Source: Lyngbya sp. PCC 8106
GTDB lineage: Bacteria > Cyanobacteriota > Cyanobacteriia > Cyanobacteriales > Microcoleaceae
Reading direction: 5' to 3'
Assembly (NCBI RefSeq): GCF_000169095.1
Contig: NZ_AAVU01000015.1
Coordinates: forward strand, 1 to 64,000
DNA: 64,000 nt
The notes under the pieces are model-generated. The model was given only the letters and a program-made list of their open reading frames with translations, ran no database searches and was not told where the DNA came from. The translations under genes were made by a program, and so were the position numbers. The stretch's first letter is position 1. Each line of letters begins with the position of its first letter. This document shows positions 42,974 through 52,814 of this stretch, piece after piece.

Positions 42974-43600
42974 TTAGGAGTTCCATCCTAATGGAGTTTC
43001 CACCTCGGTTTTGGAAACTTTATCAGCACTCACTCCTGGTTTATTTACAATTTTTACCGTTGTCGCTTGCGGGCCTTTTTCACCTTGTTCTTCAGCATAT
43101 CGCACACCAGTACCGACTGTTAAGCGCTCAAATTCATTGTTTAGAACACTATTTTTATGGAAATAAATCTCACGATCTACGTCAATAGTTCGCAAAAAAC
43201 CATATCCTTCTTCGGGAAAAAGTTGGGTAACAATCGCAACCATTTGTTGTTGAGAAGGAGAGTTTCTATCCCATTGTCGTTGACGTTCCACTAATTCCAC
43301 AAGTTGACGACGTGCTGCATCAAAAGCTTCTCGAATAACAGTTTCTAATGCTTCGTATTGAATCCCTTCGTCGGGACTACGATCTACTACTAATTCGTGA
43401 CCTGGAGGAACAGTAATATCTAGCCGTACACGATAGGGAGAACCCATTTTGGGGTGATCGTGGGTTTTCTCTATCACAACTCGACAGCTATTCATATAGT
43501 CACAGAATTGCTCAAGTTTGGCAATTTTTTCTCTAACTAAAGAATCAATCGCTTCAGTTTTTTCGAGATGATGATAAGTAATTTCTGTTGGAATTTTCAT
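42974..43600 (-). CDS. Ribosome hibernation factor fused to a cold-shock domain
   Basis: 208 residues. Residues 1-105 are an HPF/RaiA (sigma-54 modulation) domain: PTEITYHHLEKTEAIDSLVREKIAKLEQF and the beta-strand core with RVRLDITVPPGHELVV. Residues 119-184 are a cold-shock domain with RNP1-like EGYGFL (131-136) and RNP2-like IYFHKNSV (145-152). The usual HPF C-terminal dimerisation domain is absent and the RNA-binding cold-shock domain takes its place. The expected role is binding of the 30S decoding region during stress. It is followed 50 bp later by the baeRF gene, probably one operon. Confidence 0.9.
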   Translation of the reverse strand: MKIPTEITYHHLEKTEAIDSLVREKIAKLEQFCDYMNSCRVVIEKTHDHPKMGSPYRVRLDITVPPGHELVVDRSPDEGIQYEALETVIREAFDAARRQLVELVERQRQWDRNSPSQQQMVAIVTQLFPEEGYGFLRTIDVDREIYFHKNSVLNNEFERLTVGTGVRYAEEQGEKGPQATTVKIVNKPGVSADKVSKTEVETPLGWNS

Positions 43601-43659
43601 CCTTATTATCCTAAATTTACGGTGCGTCTATTGTATTTACCCCTAAACTCAATTAAATC

Positions 43660-44427
43660 CTATGGACAAAGTTCAAGAAAGTTAGCAGCGACATATCCCT
43701 CAATCGGAGCAAAAACAGGAACCCAGCCATTTTTACCTCTATTTTCAATAGAAATGTCTTGTCCGGCTTCTAAACTTCCGATAATTTCTCCTCCGGGTTG
43801 TGAGCGGACATTTAACCGCGTATTGACATTAACTTCACGACAGCTACTTGTGGGAAAAGTAGAGCCTACTGTATCACAATAAGCCAGGTTTGCTGAGGTT
43901 ACATAACCTTCGATGGGATATTGAACTTGAACCCAACCATTCTCGCCTTCGTCTTCGATATAAACCTTTTCATCTCGCTCTAAGGTACTAATAATTTTAC
44001 CTTGAGGTCGATCTCTGAGTGTTACTAATGAAGCATTAACTTCACGACAACCATTCACGGGGGGAGTCAATAAAGCCTCTCCATCAGGAACTTCTGAAAG
44101 ACTATCAGCTCCTGTACAAAAACGGAGATTTTTTGCATTAACATAACCACTCGCAGGATTTTCTATCGGTACCCAACCGTTTCTTCCTTCGTTGGCAATA
44201 TAGACATTTTCTCCTTCTTGTAATCGACCGATTTCATTTCCTCCCGGTTTATCTCTAATGATTAAATTAGTGATTTTTGCTTCCCGACAGTTACTTCCGG
44301 GAACTGTAGAAGTCTGAGCCTTTGCACTTTCTACAGGCATAATTAAGGTTGTTGCTAATCCTCCTAATGCAGTTAATCCCAGTGTTATCTTAAAAGAGTT
44401 TAGGTCTAAGTCATAAGCTTTCATCAT
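43660..44427 (-). CDS. Secreted protein with three SH3b domains
   Basis: 255 residues. A signal peptide covers about 10-37 (cleavage near AKAQ). Three SH3b repeats of about 60 residues follow, each opening with a Cys (NCREAKI, GCREVNA, SCREVNV) and closing with another (RFCTG, AYCDT, ELCP), so each domain probably has one disulfide. Blocks such as RDKPGGNEIGRLQEGENVYI and GWVPIENPASGYVNAKNL are typical. Bacterial SH3b domains bind cell-wall components, so a periplasmic wall or sheath role is likely. No enzymatic domain present. Confidence 0.88.
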   Translation of the reverse strand: MMKAYDLDLNSFKITLGLTALGGLATTLIMPVESAKAQTSTVPGSNCREAKITNLIIRDKPGGNEIGRLQEGENVYIANEGRNGWVPIENPASGYVNAKNLRFCTGADSLSEVPDGEALLTPPVNGCREVNASLVTLRDRPQGKIISTLERDEKVYIEDEGENGWVQVQYPIEGYVTSANLAYCDTVGSTFPTSSCREVNVNTRLNVRSQPGGEIIGSLEAGQDISIENRGKNGWVPVFAPIEGYVAANFLELCP

Positions 44428-44550
44428 TTAATCTTTTTATTCTCAAATATTCATTTCTATACTTATATTATAATTGTTTTATTCTAAAAACTCATCTATC
44501 TGAAGTTGGAAAATTTTCTACTCTATTTTGTCTCATCTAGATTTGTGGAT

Positions 44551-44576
44551 AAAAAAAATCCCCTAAAAATAGGGGA
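44551..44576 (-). terminator. Rho-independent terminator of the giant repeat gene
   Basis: On the minus strand: TCCCCTA, a short A/T loop, TAGGGGA, then a run of eight T, 28 bp after the stop codon at 44604. Confidence 0.88.
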
Positions 44577-44603
44577 AATTTAAACCGAATAAACTCGATA
44601 TTC

Positions 44604-47600
44604 TTATGCTGTAACACCTAATGCTCCGGCTCCAGCAGAAGCTAAGGCTGAGATCAACGCAGTCACAAATAACCACCAAGCGGCTGCGGCTGCGGCTTTT
44701 TGGGTTTCTTCAACTTGTTTCTGAGTTTGATGTTTGACTTGTTCAAGTCGTAATTCAGCTTCTTTTTGAAAACGCTCTGCTTTTTGTAAAACTCGGCTAC
44801 GAGTTAGTTCAACCTGATCAATAATCCGATTAGCATCTGCTTCAGAAATATCTTGGCGAGAACTCATCAATGCAACCAAAGTATTCCGGTCAAACTGAGA
44901 CAAACGCTCTCGTAAAGCATCAAAACCTGCTTGTGGATCATCAAACAATGTGCGGAAATCATCACGCACTCCTTCATAGTTCAGTTCGGGTCGTTCTAAG
45001 CTATTAAGATAAGCTCGAATTTTAGCAAAGATACGATCAAGCACTAATTGAACTTGAGTATTAATCGTGTGTAACTGTTCAAAGAAGCGATCACGCACGC
45101 TTAAAATACTATCAACAATCTGATTAGCCTCATGTTCGGAAATATCATCTCGCTGAGATAATAGTGCAACCAACGTTGAACGGTCAAATTGGGATAAGCG
45201 ATCCTGCAAACTTTCCATTCCTAAACGCGGATCATCAAGTAATAATTTCAGATCTCGTTGAATACCGTCAGGATTAAGTTCTGCCTTATCCGTAGATTTT
45301 AAATAATCTGTCATCGCACCTTGAAAATCTTGCACTTTTTGCTGAGTACGACGAGCCAGACGACGGGGTGATTTAGCAATTGTTTTCAGCGTGTTTTGTA
45401 CTTCGTCAATAACTTGATTAACTTGTTGTTCACTCAAGTCATCTCGTTGCGCTAATAACTGCACTAAAGTATCCCGATCCATCTCCGATAAACGTCTCTT
45501 AATAGATCGACTTCCGACGGCTGGATCTTCAAGTAATTGAGATAGATCTCGTTGTATTCCATCGGGATTTAATTCAGGTTTACCTGTACTATACAAATAG
45601 TCTGAAATCGCTGATTTTGCTTGTTCGTACTGTTGTTGAGCTTGAGCGGTGAGTTGCTGTGGCTTGTAAGTTATGCGAGTCCAATTTCGTTCAACTCGAC
45701 CTAAAATTTTATCAACTTGTTCTTGACTCAAATCATTACGTTGACCCAGTAATTGTACTAAAGTATCGCGATCAAATCGAGACGCTCGCGCTCTTAAAGC
45801 CGACATTCCAGCTTGGGGATCATCTAGTAATAGCTTTAGTTCTCGTTCAATCGCTTGAGGATTGAGTTCAGATCGACCTGTATCTCGCAGATGAGACTGA
45901 AATTTGAGCCATTGTTTTTCGGCTTTAGCTTGAGCGGCTGCATCGACTTCATGAGCTTCTTTAAGAACCTGATCACGAGCAATTTCTAACTCGTTTGCAA
46001 TCGCCGCAACTTCTACAGGGGTTAACTCGGGACGATGTAATAGAATTCGTTCAAAAGTTAAGCGGTCTAATTGAGCTAAACGGTTATTAAGATGCTCATA
46101 ATCGGTATCTGGATCTTTAAGAATGGGTCGGAAATTGAGATTAATTTTCTCCGGAGTTAATTCTTCTTTGGGTGTTGAGAGTAAGTATCGTTCAACTTCT
46201 GTCAATAATTCGATAGCTTCTTCTCGTTCTTTTGCAGCTACAGCAGTATTTAAGACCTCTAAACGAATTCCGTTTAAGGTATGAGAAATATGCTCAATTT
46301 CATCCTGACTGAGCAGTCCTTTCTCTTCAAGATAGTCTACAAAGTCGGTGCGATTAATTTGTTCTAATTGTTCTACCACCTGACCCGCATCGGCTTCGGT
46401 ATCATAAAGCAAGTCGCGAAACTCTCGGTGCAAGTTTGTGGATTTGAGTTGCCACAGATGAGCGTTAGAGAGATAATTTTCAATATCTGCTCGTAAGGGG
46501 TTGTAAGTTGGGCGACTTCCACTCAATTGAGCCTTAACTTTCCCCGGTTGATCGCTCAAATATTCTTTGAGTTGTTGCAGTTGTCCCATGATTTTTTCGG
46601 CGTCGAGATCGGATAAATCTGTCCGTCCCATGACTAAACCTGTCAAACTATTAAATCCCATCGTTAACCCCTGAGTTAGGGGATTTGTGTTTTGAGAATG
46701 ACGGCGCTTCCGCATTTCTTCAATTACAGCATCTAACTTGCCAGAAAAATCTTCACCCAGTAATGATTTTCGAGGAGCAGATTTGAGATAATCAACAAAT
46801 TTGGAGAAGTTATTTTGAGTAGGTAACTGAGAAGATGTTTTATGCCAAGCTGTTTCTAATTGTCGAGCAATGCGATCAATTTCTTGTTGGGATAAGTCGG
46901 TACGACTACTAACAAGATCAACAAACGTTTGACGGTTTACATTCGGTAAGTCGCCGCTGGCTAAAGCGTCTTGGAGTTGCGGATCACGCAGAAGATCTTC
47001 AAAGTCAGAACGAATATTTTTTAGGTCAAGTTGGGGAGGACGTAACGCATCGAAATAATCTTCTACTTTTTCGCGTAAGTCAACCGGATCAAGTCCATCT
47101 GTTAATTCTCGACGAACAGCAGCAGCAGTGGCTTCAGCAGTGGCGACGACTTGTTGAGATGCGGCTTTTGATCCAAGCGCGGCAACGGCGGTTCCAAATA
47201 AGGCTTGAAATCCAGAAGTTGCACTATTAACAACTGATCCAATTAAGGTTCCTGCGGTTGTTGAACTCACCCAAACTAAGAGCGAAAAATAAGCTCCCCA
47301 GATGACTAATCCGACTATCGCTCCAGAAACAGCAGAGACAAATAAACTCAGTTTGACGGCAAATAGACAGGCAAAAAATAGGGAAATTGTGACACTAATT
47401 AAGGTGCCTAAACCTAATGCTAAACCAATTTTTTTAATCGTTTTTCCTGGTGATTCAGAATGGGAATTAGAATGATCGTGATGATGATGGTGATTTGAGG
47501 ATGATGAGCTAGCCAGTACCGAAATACCTGTTGCAACTCCCAAGTTAGTCAGTAACATCTGGAAGGCAAATGCTAAGACAATCCCCGTGATTAGAGCGGT

Positions 47601-47729
47601 GAAAAATTGCGGCCCACTAAAGACCATTGCTGCATCTTCTACGGCTTCAGGTTGGGGTTCGACGATAACTTGAGCTAGCCAACTCAGATGAGATATTAGC
47701 TTTAGTGTAGTGAGTTCTCCTAGATTCAT
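44604..47729 (-). CDS. Giant membrane protein with helical ~100-residue repeats
   Basis: 1041 residues. Three membrane segments lie in the first 155 residues (about 42-68, 100-125, 128-155) with a Ser/His-rich loop (HHHHHDHSNSHS) between the first two, and one at the very end (about 1015-1038). Between them, from about 210 to 985, are seven or eight helical repeats. The clearest (three or four copies from 640 on) read as YLxSTxKPELNPDGIQRDLxxLLxDPxxGxxSLxxRLSQFDRxTLVALLSQRDDISExxAxxIVDxI. A related motif is Ser-Arg-x-Asp-Leu-Ser. The repeated acidic-helical RxDLS units could be protein- or metal-binding. No named family recognised. Confidence 0.75.
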   Translation of the reverse strand: MNLGELTTLKLISHLSWLAQVIVEPQPEAVEDAAMVFSGPQFFTALITGIVLAFAFQMLLTNLGVATGISVLASSSSSNHHHHHDHSNSHSESPGKTIKKIGLALGLGTLISVTISLFFACLFAVKLSLFVSAVSGAIVGLVIWGAYFSLLVWVSSTTAGTLIGSVVNSATSGFQALFGTAVAALGSKAASQQVVATAEATAAAVRRELTDGLDPVDLREKVEDYFDALRPPQLDLKNIRSDFEDLLRDPQLQDALASGDLPNVNRQTFVDLVSSRTDLSQQEIDRIARQLETAWHKTSSQLPTQNNFSKFVDYLKSAPRKSLLGEDFSGKLDAVIEEMRKRRHSQNTNPLTQGLTMGFNSLTGLVMGRTDLSDLDAEKIMGQLQQLKEYLSDQPGKVKAQLSGSRPTYNPLRADIENYLSNAHLWQLKSTNLHREFRDLLYDTEADAGQVVEQLEQINRTDFVDYLEEKGLLSQDEIEHISHTLNGIRLEVLNTAVAAKEREEAIELLTEVERYLLSTPKEELTPEKINLNFRPILKDPDTDYEHLNNRLAQLDRLTFERILLHRPELTPVEVAAIANELEIARDQVLKEAHEVDAAAQAKAEKQWLKFQSHLRDTGRSELNPQAIERELKLLLDDPQAGMSALRARASRFDRDTLVQLLGQRNDLSQEQVDKILGRVERNWTRITYKPQQLTAQAQQQYEQAKSAISDYLYSTGKPELNPDGIQRDLSQLLEDPAVGSRSIKRRLSEMDRDTLVQLLAQRDDLSEQQVNQVIDEVQNTLKTIAKSPRRLARRTQQKVQDFQGAMTDYLKSTDKAELNPDGIQRDLKLLLDDPRLGMESLQDRLSQFDRSTLVALLSQRDDISEHEANQIVDSILSVRDRFFEQLHTINTQVQLVLDRIFAKIRAYLNSLERPELNYEGVRDDFRTLFDDPQAGFDALRERLSQFDRNTLVALMSSRQDISEADANRIIDQVELTRSRVLQKAERFQKEAELRLEQVKHQTQKQVEETQKAAAAAAWWLFVTALISALASAGAGALGVTA

Positions 47730-48258
47730 TTTGTTTTTCTAAGTGAATGAGTAGGTGTAAAAGTAATGGATACAAGATTGCTTCTCTGAATATATTTAGC
47801 AAATCTTATCAAGATGAAAATAGTATCTCGGATTACCAGGCAAAGATCGTCTGTCTGGAGTGGGAACTTTGCTGATTTGTGTGTGGACATCCCTCTATCT
47901 TATGGAATAGTAAAAAAACTGAATATTTACAAGTTCAGTATCAATAAAACGACAGCTTTGTTTACTTTTTGTAACAGGGTTTATTTTTTTTACGAATTAT
48001 TTGGGGAAGGATGCTATAGTAAGAATTGGAGAGAAACTAAAAACTGACTTATGTTCTCACCAATTGCTACTATTTTCATGATATAGCCACGTTTTCTAGG
48101 TCATAAATTGAGCTAAAATACATGGGCATCTATATAATATCTCCCCAAGCTTATAGTTGCAACTCTTGGTGGTAGGTTGGGAAGTTTAGTATGTATTTCT
48201 ATTAATCAGCTTACAACCTCTCTGTGAAGACTTCATCTATCCACAGATAGAGATCAAA
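47730..48258. other. 529-bp spacer, no supported gene
   Basis: A 77-codon ORF on the plus strand has unusual composition and no ribosome site, and I do not support it. The left part must hold the promoter of the giant repeat gene, and the right part lies downstream of the minus-strand potassium transporter. No RNA gene recognised. Confidence 0.45.
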
Positions 48259-49761
48259 CTAAAAGATTTTCTCAAATCGCACTCTCACCCAAGCCAATAG
48301 AGAAGTGAGTAAGATAACCACAGGAATGACCTCTAGTCGGCCCATCCACATGAACATCATTAAAACCAATTTTCCGGCCCAATGAAGCAAGGGGTCAGTA
48401 ATTCCTGTTGACAAACCCACTCCACCTAACGCAGAAGTGACTTCAAAAATGACATCACTGAGAGTATAGATAGGTTTAGCAAAATTAACTAAAATAATTG
48501 TTCCTAAAACAATTAAACTAATCCAAAATACAGCTAAAACGGCAGCCCCTTGAACACGATTATTGGCTTCTTCTTCGGTTAATTTTTGATTATCGATTTT
48601 ATAATGAAGTACACCATCGGGTTGCTTGAGAATGTGTTTAACTCGCCAAATAATTCCTTTTCCGAGCGAAACAACCCGACTCAGTTTTAGGCCTCCTGCG
48701 GTAGAACCTGCGGCGGCACCTGTAAATAATCCCACGCTTAGGATTAATTTTGCGGAAGCACTCCAGTCTTGAATTTTTACGGTATTAAAGCCACAAGTTC
48801 CCAAAGCAGAAACCCATTGAAATATCGTATCTAAAATTAAAGCTGATCCTTCAAATTGTCTATTTGCCCAAGCTAAAACCAGTATTCCTAAAAACAAAAT
48901 AGACCAAAATAGACGGTGTTGGGAGTCACTCCACAGCACCGAAATTCGCCGTTTTTTAATCAGCTTTGAATGAATATAAAAACTAATAGCTCCAGCCGTC
49001 ATAATCAGAATTATTGCAATTTGAATAATCGGATTATAACTACCAATACTATTATCTTTGATCGAAAAACCTCCTGTAGAAATACCTGTCATCCCATGAT
49101 TAATCGCATCCCACCAAGGCATTCCGGCGACTCGCAGTAAGAGAATACTAGCAATCGTATAAAGTAAATAGATTTTCCAAATCCATCGTACGGTATCCGT
49201 TACTGAGTCAGCCAGATTTGTGTTGCGTCCTTCGGCTGAATAAAGTTTATAATTACTTAGACTCGGTTCGAGTATCGAGAGAATCAATACAATTACTCCT
49301 ACACCCCCAATCCACTCCATAAAAGAACGCCACCATTGCAAACTATGAGGAAGTTGACTGGGGGAAACAGCCATCGATAAGCCTGTACTGGTAAAGCCTG
49401 AAAACGCCTCAAAAAAAGCATTCCAAGGATTATTAAATCCTAAAACTGTTAATGAAATATCAGGAGGAGATTGAGAAACGGTTAATAAAAAAGGGATTGC
49501 TCCGATTATTGGAATCAATCCCCAACTTAAAGCCACAGTCAGCATTGCTTCTCGCAGATGAGTATCTGCTTTTTTCCGAAATAAACGATAGAATAGTTGA
49601 CCAAAACCTACTGAAATAATAGCGGTTATAAGAAAAGGTAAAATGCAATAAAATTCTTGAAATATTAAGCAGATGGGTAAAGATAGAAGTGCCATTCCTC
49701 CAGGAATATGAACCAATAAACCCGTATTACGAATAACAGTTTGCGTTTCGGCTTTAATCAT
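48259..49761 (-). CDS. TrkH/KtrB-type potassium transporter subunit
   Basis: 500 residues, four repeats of M1-P-M2. The four selectivity-filter loops are visible in order: SGFTSTGLSM, GMTGISTGGFS, SALGTCGFNT and SALGGVGLSTG, each with the K+-selective Gly. The extra N-terminal helices match TrkH rather than KtrB. It conducts K+ together with a cytoplasmic RCK protein (TrkA/KtrA), which is not encoded nearby. Confidence 0.9.
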   Translation of the reverse strand: MIKAETQTVIRNTGLLVHIPGGMALLSLPICLIFQEFYCILPFLITAIISVGFGQLFYRLFRKKADTHLREAMLTVALSWGLIPIIGAIPFLLTVSQSPPDISLTVLGFNNPWNAFFEAFSGFTSTGLSMAVSPSQLPHSLQWWRSFMEWIGGVGVIVLILSILEPSLSNYKLYSAEGRNTNLADSVTDTVRWIWKIYLLYTIASILLLRVAGMPWWDAINHGMTGISTGGFSIKDNSIGSYNPIIQIAIILIMTAGAISFYIHSKLIKKRRISVLWSDSQHRLFWSILFLGILVLAWANRQFEGSALILDTIFQWVSALGTCGFNTVKIQDWSASAKLILSVGLFTGAAAGSTAGGLKLSRVVSLGKGIIWRVKHILKQPDGVLHYKIDNQKLTEEEANNRVQGAAVLAVFWISLIVLGTIILVNFAKPIYTLSDVIFEVTSALGGVGLSTGITDPLLHWAGKLVLMMFMWMGRLEVIPVVILLTSLLAWVRVRFEKIF

Positions 49762-49982
49762 TCCTTTTGAATACTTAACTAACTTCTTCGTCTCAAATTT
49801 TGAAGCGACTATAAATTCTCAATAATGAAATTTAGTGATTAAATAGATGAATCCGACGGTGAGACAAAAAATGCACAACATTTATCTATCTTAAACTTTA
49901 TTCTGTAACTTAACCGTCCACAGAAAATGAGTTAGTACCGTCGGAAATCTAATTCAAATCAGACTTGAATTAAATTAGAATA

Positions 49983-50354
49983 TTATTCCAGGTTGGCTTC
50001 TGGATATCTCTCTACAAAGTAGTTCGTTAACAGAGTATTAACAAAAGACAAAATTACTGGCCCTAAAAGAAAAGACAGAATCCCCGTTACTTGAAACCCA
50101 GGAACCGCAATGGAAGACAACCAAAAGCACAGTCCGTTTACAATCAATGAAAAGCCTCCCAAGGTGACAATATTGACAGGTAGGGATAGAACTTGCACAA
50201 CGGGTTTAACAGCCCCATTAACAATTCCGATAGAAGCCGCAGCGATTAACGCAGCCGGAAAAGTTGCTAAGTTAACACCCGGAAAAATAATATCAACAAC
50301 CAGCAAACTTAAAGCTGTTGCTAGTAGGGGTAAAAGTGTTTTCAAAACCATCAT
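49983..50354 (-). CDS. YvlD-like membrane protein (phage holin family 4 fold)
   Basis: About 124 residues from the tandem ATGs at 50354/50351. AAGGGAGA lies 11 nt upstream, while the frame itself stays open for 32 more codons. Four short membrane helices: TLLPLLATALSLLVVDIIFP, FPAALIAAASIGIVNGAVKPVV, SLIVNGLCFWLSSIAVPGF and SFLLGPVILSFVNTLL. The pattern NGAVKPVVQVLSLPVNIVTLGGFSLIVN is diagnostic for this family, which is named after holins but is chromosomal in most bacteria and linked to envelope stress. No lysis genes are nearby. Confidence 0.85.
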   Translation of the reverse strand: MMVLKTLLPLLATALSLLVVDIIFPGVNLATFPAALIAAASIGIVNGAVKPVVQVLSLPVNIVTLGGFSLIVNGLCFWLSSIAVPGFQVTGILSFLLGPVILSFVNTLLTNYFVERYPEANLE

Positions 50355-50593
50355 AATTATTTTGATCTCCCTTGCAAATTTTTCAAAAACTTCAATCTTT
50401 ATGACTCTTAACTTAGAATAAATTAAACCCGTTCTAAATGACTTCCTCACTTCGATAGATTTTTAGACTTAATCTTTTTTAACATCAAGAAAGGATAGTC
50501 TTAAACAATATAGCTAAAGATAGAGGTATAAATCTGTTTAATTAGAGATAATATGAATTAGTGAAAACATTAAAGTATAGGATTTAAGAAAAA

Positions 50594-50779
50594 ATGAGAC
50601 TTTTAAGAATTCTTTTGGGTATTTTAGTCCCTCCCTTGGGCGTTTTCCTGACAGTTGGAGCGAGTTCGGCTCTGATCATTAATATTTTACTCACCCTTCT
50701 CGGTTGGCTTCCGGGTTCGATCCATGCAGTTTGGGTGATCACAAAACACGCTGAAAGAGCAGATGAGAGAGCATACTAA
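50594..50779 (+). CDS. YqaE/Pmp3 family small membrane protein
   Basis: 61 residues with two membrane helices. The Pmp3 (UPF0057) signature is complete: PPLGVFLTVG in the first helix, NILLTLLGWLPGSIHAVWVI in the second. Plant and yeast members affect membrane potential and salt tolerance; bacterial ones are induced by stress. Single gene, with a hairpin terminator immediately after. Confidence 0.92.
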   Translation: MRLLRILLGILVPPLGVFLTVGASSALIINILLTLLGWLPGSIHAVWVITKHAERADERAY

Positions 50780-50815
50780 TCTTAGATTAGAGTGAGTTTA
50801 ATCAAGTTTCTAAAG

Positions 50816-50846
50816 CCCGGTTCTTTGATAAAAACCGGGTTATTAT
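50816..50846. terminator. Bidirectional terminator between the YqaE and coiled-coil genes
   Basis: CCCGGTT-CTTTGATAAA-AACCGGG with T/A-rich flanks on both sides, placed between convergent stop codons. Confidence 0.8.
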
Positions 50847-50854
50847 TCTGTCAA

Positions 50855-51694
50855 TTAAACAGATTTATCTTTTCCCTCTAAAATTTTAGGATGTTCTCCT
50901 TCTAAAGATTTGGAACTCCCGTCAGACTTACGGTTAAATGACTCAGATAGAGAGTCCCATAACTCTTGGAGACGGAGTTTAACTTGCCGTTCTTTTTTGG
51001 CAATTGCACTTCCGGTTTCACTAAGTTTTTCTTCAAAGTTCGTGCGAGTGGCGGCTACTTTATCATTCACAATATCTGGATCTTCTTGGGCTTTTTCATA
51101 CCAAGTTTTAGCTTCATCTAGATAATCCTTAACTTGCTCATATTGTTCTCCATAACGAGCCGATAAATTGGCTTGAACAATCGCCAGTTGCGCTTGAAGT
51201 TGAGCATATCGCTTTTTCATCAAGGTAACTTCTTCACTATTTTGAACGGTTTCAACGGCTGAATTAATAGAGGTCTTGATTTGTTCAGATTTATCTTGAC
51301 TCGACTCGGCGATATCACTTAAGGTGCTGTCAATTTCTGCTTGTAATTTATCTTCTTCGCTGTCAATCTTTTGTTGAAGCTGTTTAACTTCAATTTGTGT
51401 TTTAGAAATAGCTTGGCGTCGGGTGCGACTAATCGCTTCAATCGCCCCTTCAATCGAAGCTGTTACTTCTTCTTTGAGTTCTCCACCTTTATCACCTAAA
51501 CTTTCAACCACCGCAGAAATAGCATCTTTAACAACAGAACGAATTTCACTCGAACCTGCTTTAACTTCTGATATGCTTTGAAAAATGGCGTCTTGGACAA
51601 TTTCTCTAATTTTTTCTGAGCGAACTTGGCCTTCTGTTTTTGCTTTCTGTAAGTTGGTGGTAATTTTCTGTTTAACGTTTTCAGATTCAGACAT
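50855..51694 (-). CDS. Coiled-coil, LEA-like helical protein
   Basis: 279 residues, very rich in Glu, Lys, Ser and Gln, with no hydrophobic core segment. Nearly all of it is predicted coiled coil or amphipathic helix (IREIVQDAIFQSI, AISAVVESLGDKGGELKEEV, KQLQQKIDSEEDKLQAEID). Several 11-residue-like helical periods near the N-terminus (SVVKDAISAVVES) resemble LEA or apolipoprotein-like helices. Probably cytoplasmic, binding membranes or buffering stress. No named family recognised. The stop codon lies near the bidirectional terminator. Confidence 0.75.
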   Translation of the reverse strand: MSESENVKQKITTNLQKAKTEGQVRSEKIREIVQDAIFQSISEVKAGSSEIRSVVKDAISAVVESLGDKGGELKEEVTASIEGAIEAISRTRRQAISKTQIEVKQLQQKIDSEEDKLQAEIDSTLSDIAESSQDKSEQIKTSINSAVETVQNSEEVTLMKKRYAQLQAQLAIVQANLSARYGEQYEQVKDYLDEAKTWYEKAQEDPDIVNDKVAATRTNFEEKLSETGSAIAKKERQVKLRLQELWDSLSESFNRKSDGSSKSLEGEHPKILEGKDKSV

Positions 51695-51891
51695 AGTTAA
51701 TGATTCCCCAAATCAAACTCAATCCAAGGTCTATTTCTATTTTGACGAAATCTAAGTCAAGCTTGGTCATCCTAAAGATAGAATAACTGCTTACCTCCTC
51801 AAATTTATGTCTTTAGAGAGAGGACTGATCAGAGAAGACGGCTTGATTCGATCACTTCATGCTTTCAGCCTGAATACTTTAAAATCAATTT

Positions 51892-52374
51892 TTATTTTTC
51901 AGTGCGATCGCGTGCTTGTTTGATCAATTCTACAACTTCTGAATGTCCCTCTGAGGAAGCCCAAATTAAAGCAGTCCAAGTATTATTATCTTTCAACGTT
52001 AAGTCCGCATTATGATCCAGTAAAATCTGTACAATCTCTCGATAACCTTTTGCCGCCGCCGTCATTAAAGCCGTTACTCCAAAGTGACTGGAGGCGTTAA
52101 CATTAGCCCCCGCATCAAGTAGCTGTTGAGTTGCTTTTTTGTGTCCGGCGGCGGTGGCTTCCATCAAAGCTGTCCAACCATCGGGATCACAACCATTAAC
52201 CTCTGCACCTGAATCAAGCAATGCAGCTATGATATCGGTTTTTCCAATTCCGGCGGCGGCAATTAGGGGGGTTGTCCCTTCCTCATCCGGGGCGTTAACC
52301 TCTCGATTCGCTTTTAATTGGGCTTGAATTTCAGCTAAATTACCTGTTTTTACCGCTGTAATTAACTCCGTCAT
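51892..52374 (-). CDS. Ankyrin-repeat protein
   Basis: 160 residues made of about five ankyrin repeats, e.g. EEGTTPLIAAAGIGKTDIIAALLDSGAEVN, DGWTALMEATAAGHKKATQQLLDAGANVN and FGVTALMTAAAKGYREIVQILLDHNADLT. No signal or other domain, so it is a protein-binding scaffold in the cytoplasm. The partner is unknown; no effector or toxin gene is next to it. Confidence 0.93.
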   Translation of the reverse strand: MTELITAVKTGNLAEIQAQLKANREVNAPDEEGTTPLIAAAGIGKTDIIAALLDSGAEVNGCDPDGWTALMEATAAGHKKATQQLLDAGANVNASSHFGVTALMTAAAKGYREIVQILLDHNADLTLKDNNTWTALIWASSEGHSEVVELIKQARDRTEK

Positions 52375-52487
52375 ACTTATTTCTCCGGTTTTTTATCCGA
52401 TACTTTTCTTTTTTAATAGACTAAAGTTAAGCTGACCCAAGAATATCTTCGGTCAACAAAAGTTAGGTTAAAATTACCAGAATGAAG

Positions 52488-52814
52488 TTAAGCCGGAATC
52501 GAGAATTGCAGTTGATAAATCATGGCAACTGCTGCGGCTAAACCTCCAATAATCATTAATAAAGCTGGCATTAACTTACGAGTTTTAATCAGACGAACAA
52601 TAAACACAACAACTAATAAAATAGAAATAGCCGTTGCTAATATTAATCCCCACGGGATACCCTGCCACTGCAAGACCCCCCCGGTAATCAGCAAAAACCC
52701 ACAAATTCCGCCAGAAATCAAGGAAATTTTACTGTTTCCTTTGGTATATCCCAAAACTCCGCCCACTAGAGCCAATAACCCATAGGCGATCGCTGCTACA
52801 ATGCCAATATTCAT
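52488..52814 (-). CDS. TMEM14 family membrane protein
   Basis: 108 residues with four short helices. The family block is at the N-terminus: IAYGLLALVGGVLGYTKGNSKISLISGGICGFLLITGG. Plastid members (FAX) export fatty acids and the mitochondrial ones move heme precursors; a lipid-transport role in cyanobacteria is inference. Single gene, with the ankyrin gene 113 bp downstream. Confidence 0.88.
   Translation of the reverse strand: MNIGIVAAIAYGLLALVGGVLGYTKGNSKISLISGGICGFLLITGGVLQWQGIPWGLILATAISILLVVVFIVRLIKTRKLMPALLMIIGGLAAAVAMIYQLQFSIPA

Noticed and set aside
47814..48047. 77-codon ORF between the giant repeat gene and the potassium transporter
   Set aside because: No ribosome site, no recognisable domain and composition unlike neighbouring genes.
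49983..50354. Phage holin and prophage remnant
   Set aside because: The family name is historical. No endolysin, capsid or integrase genes are nearby.
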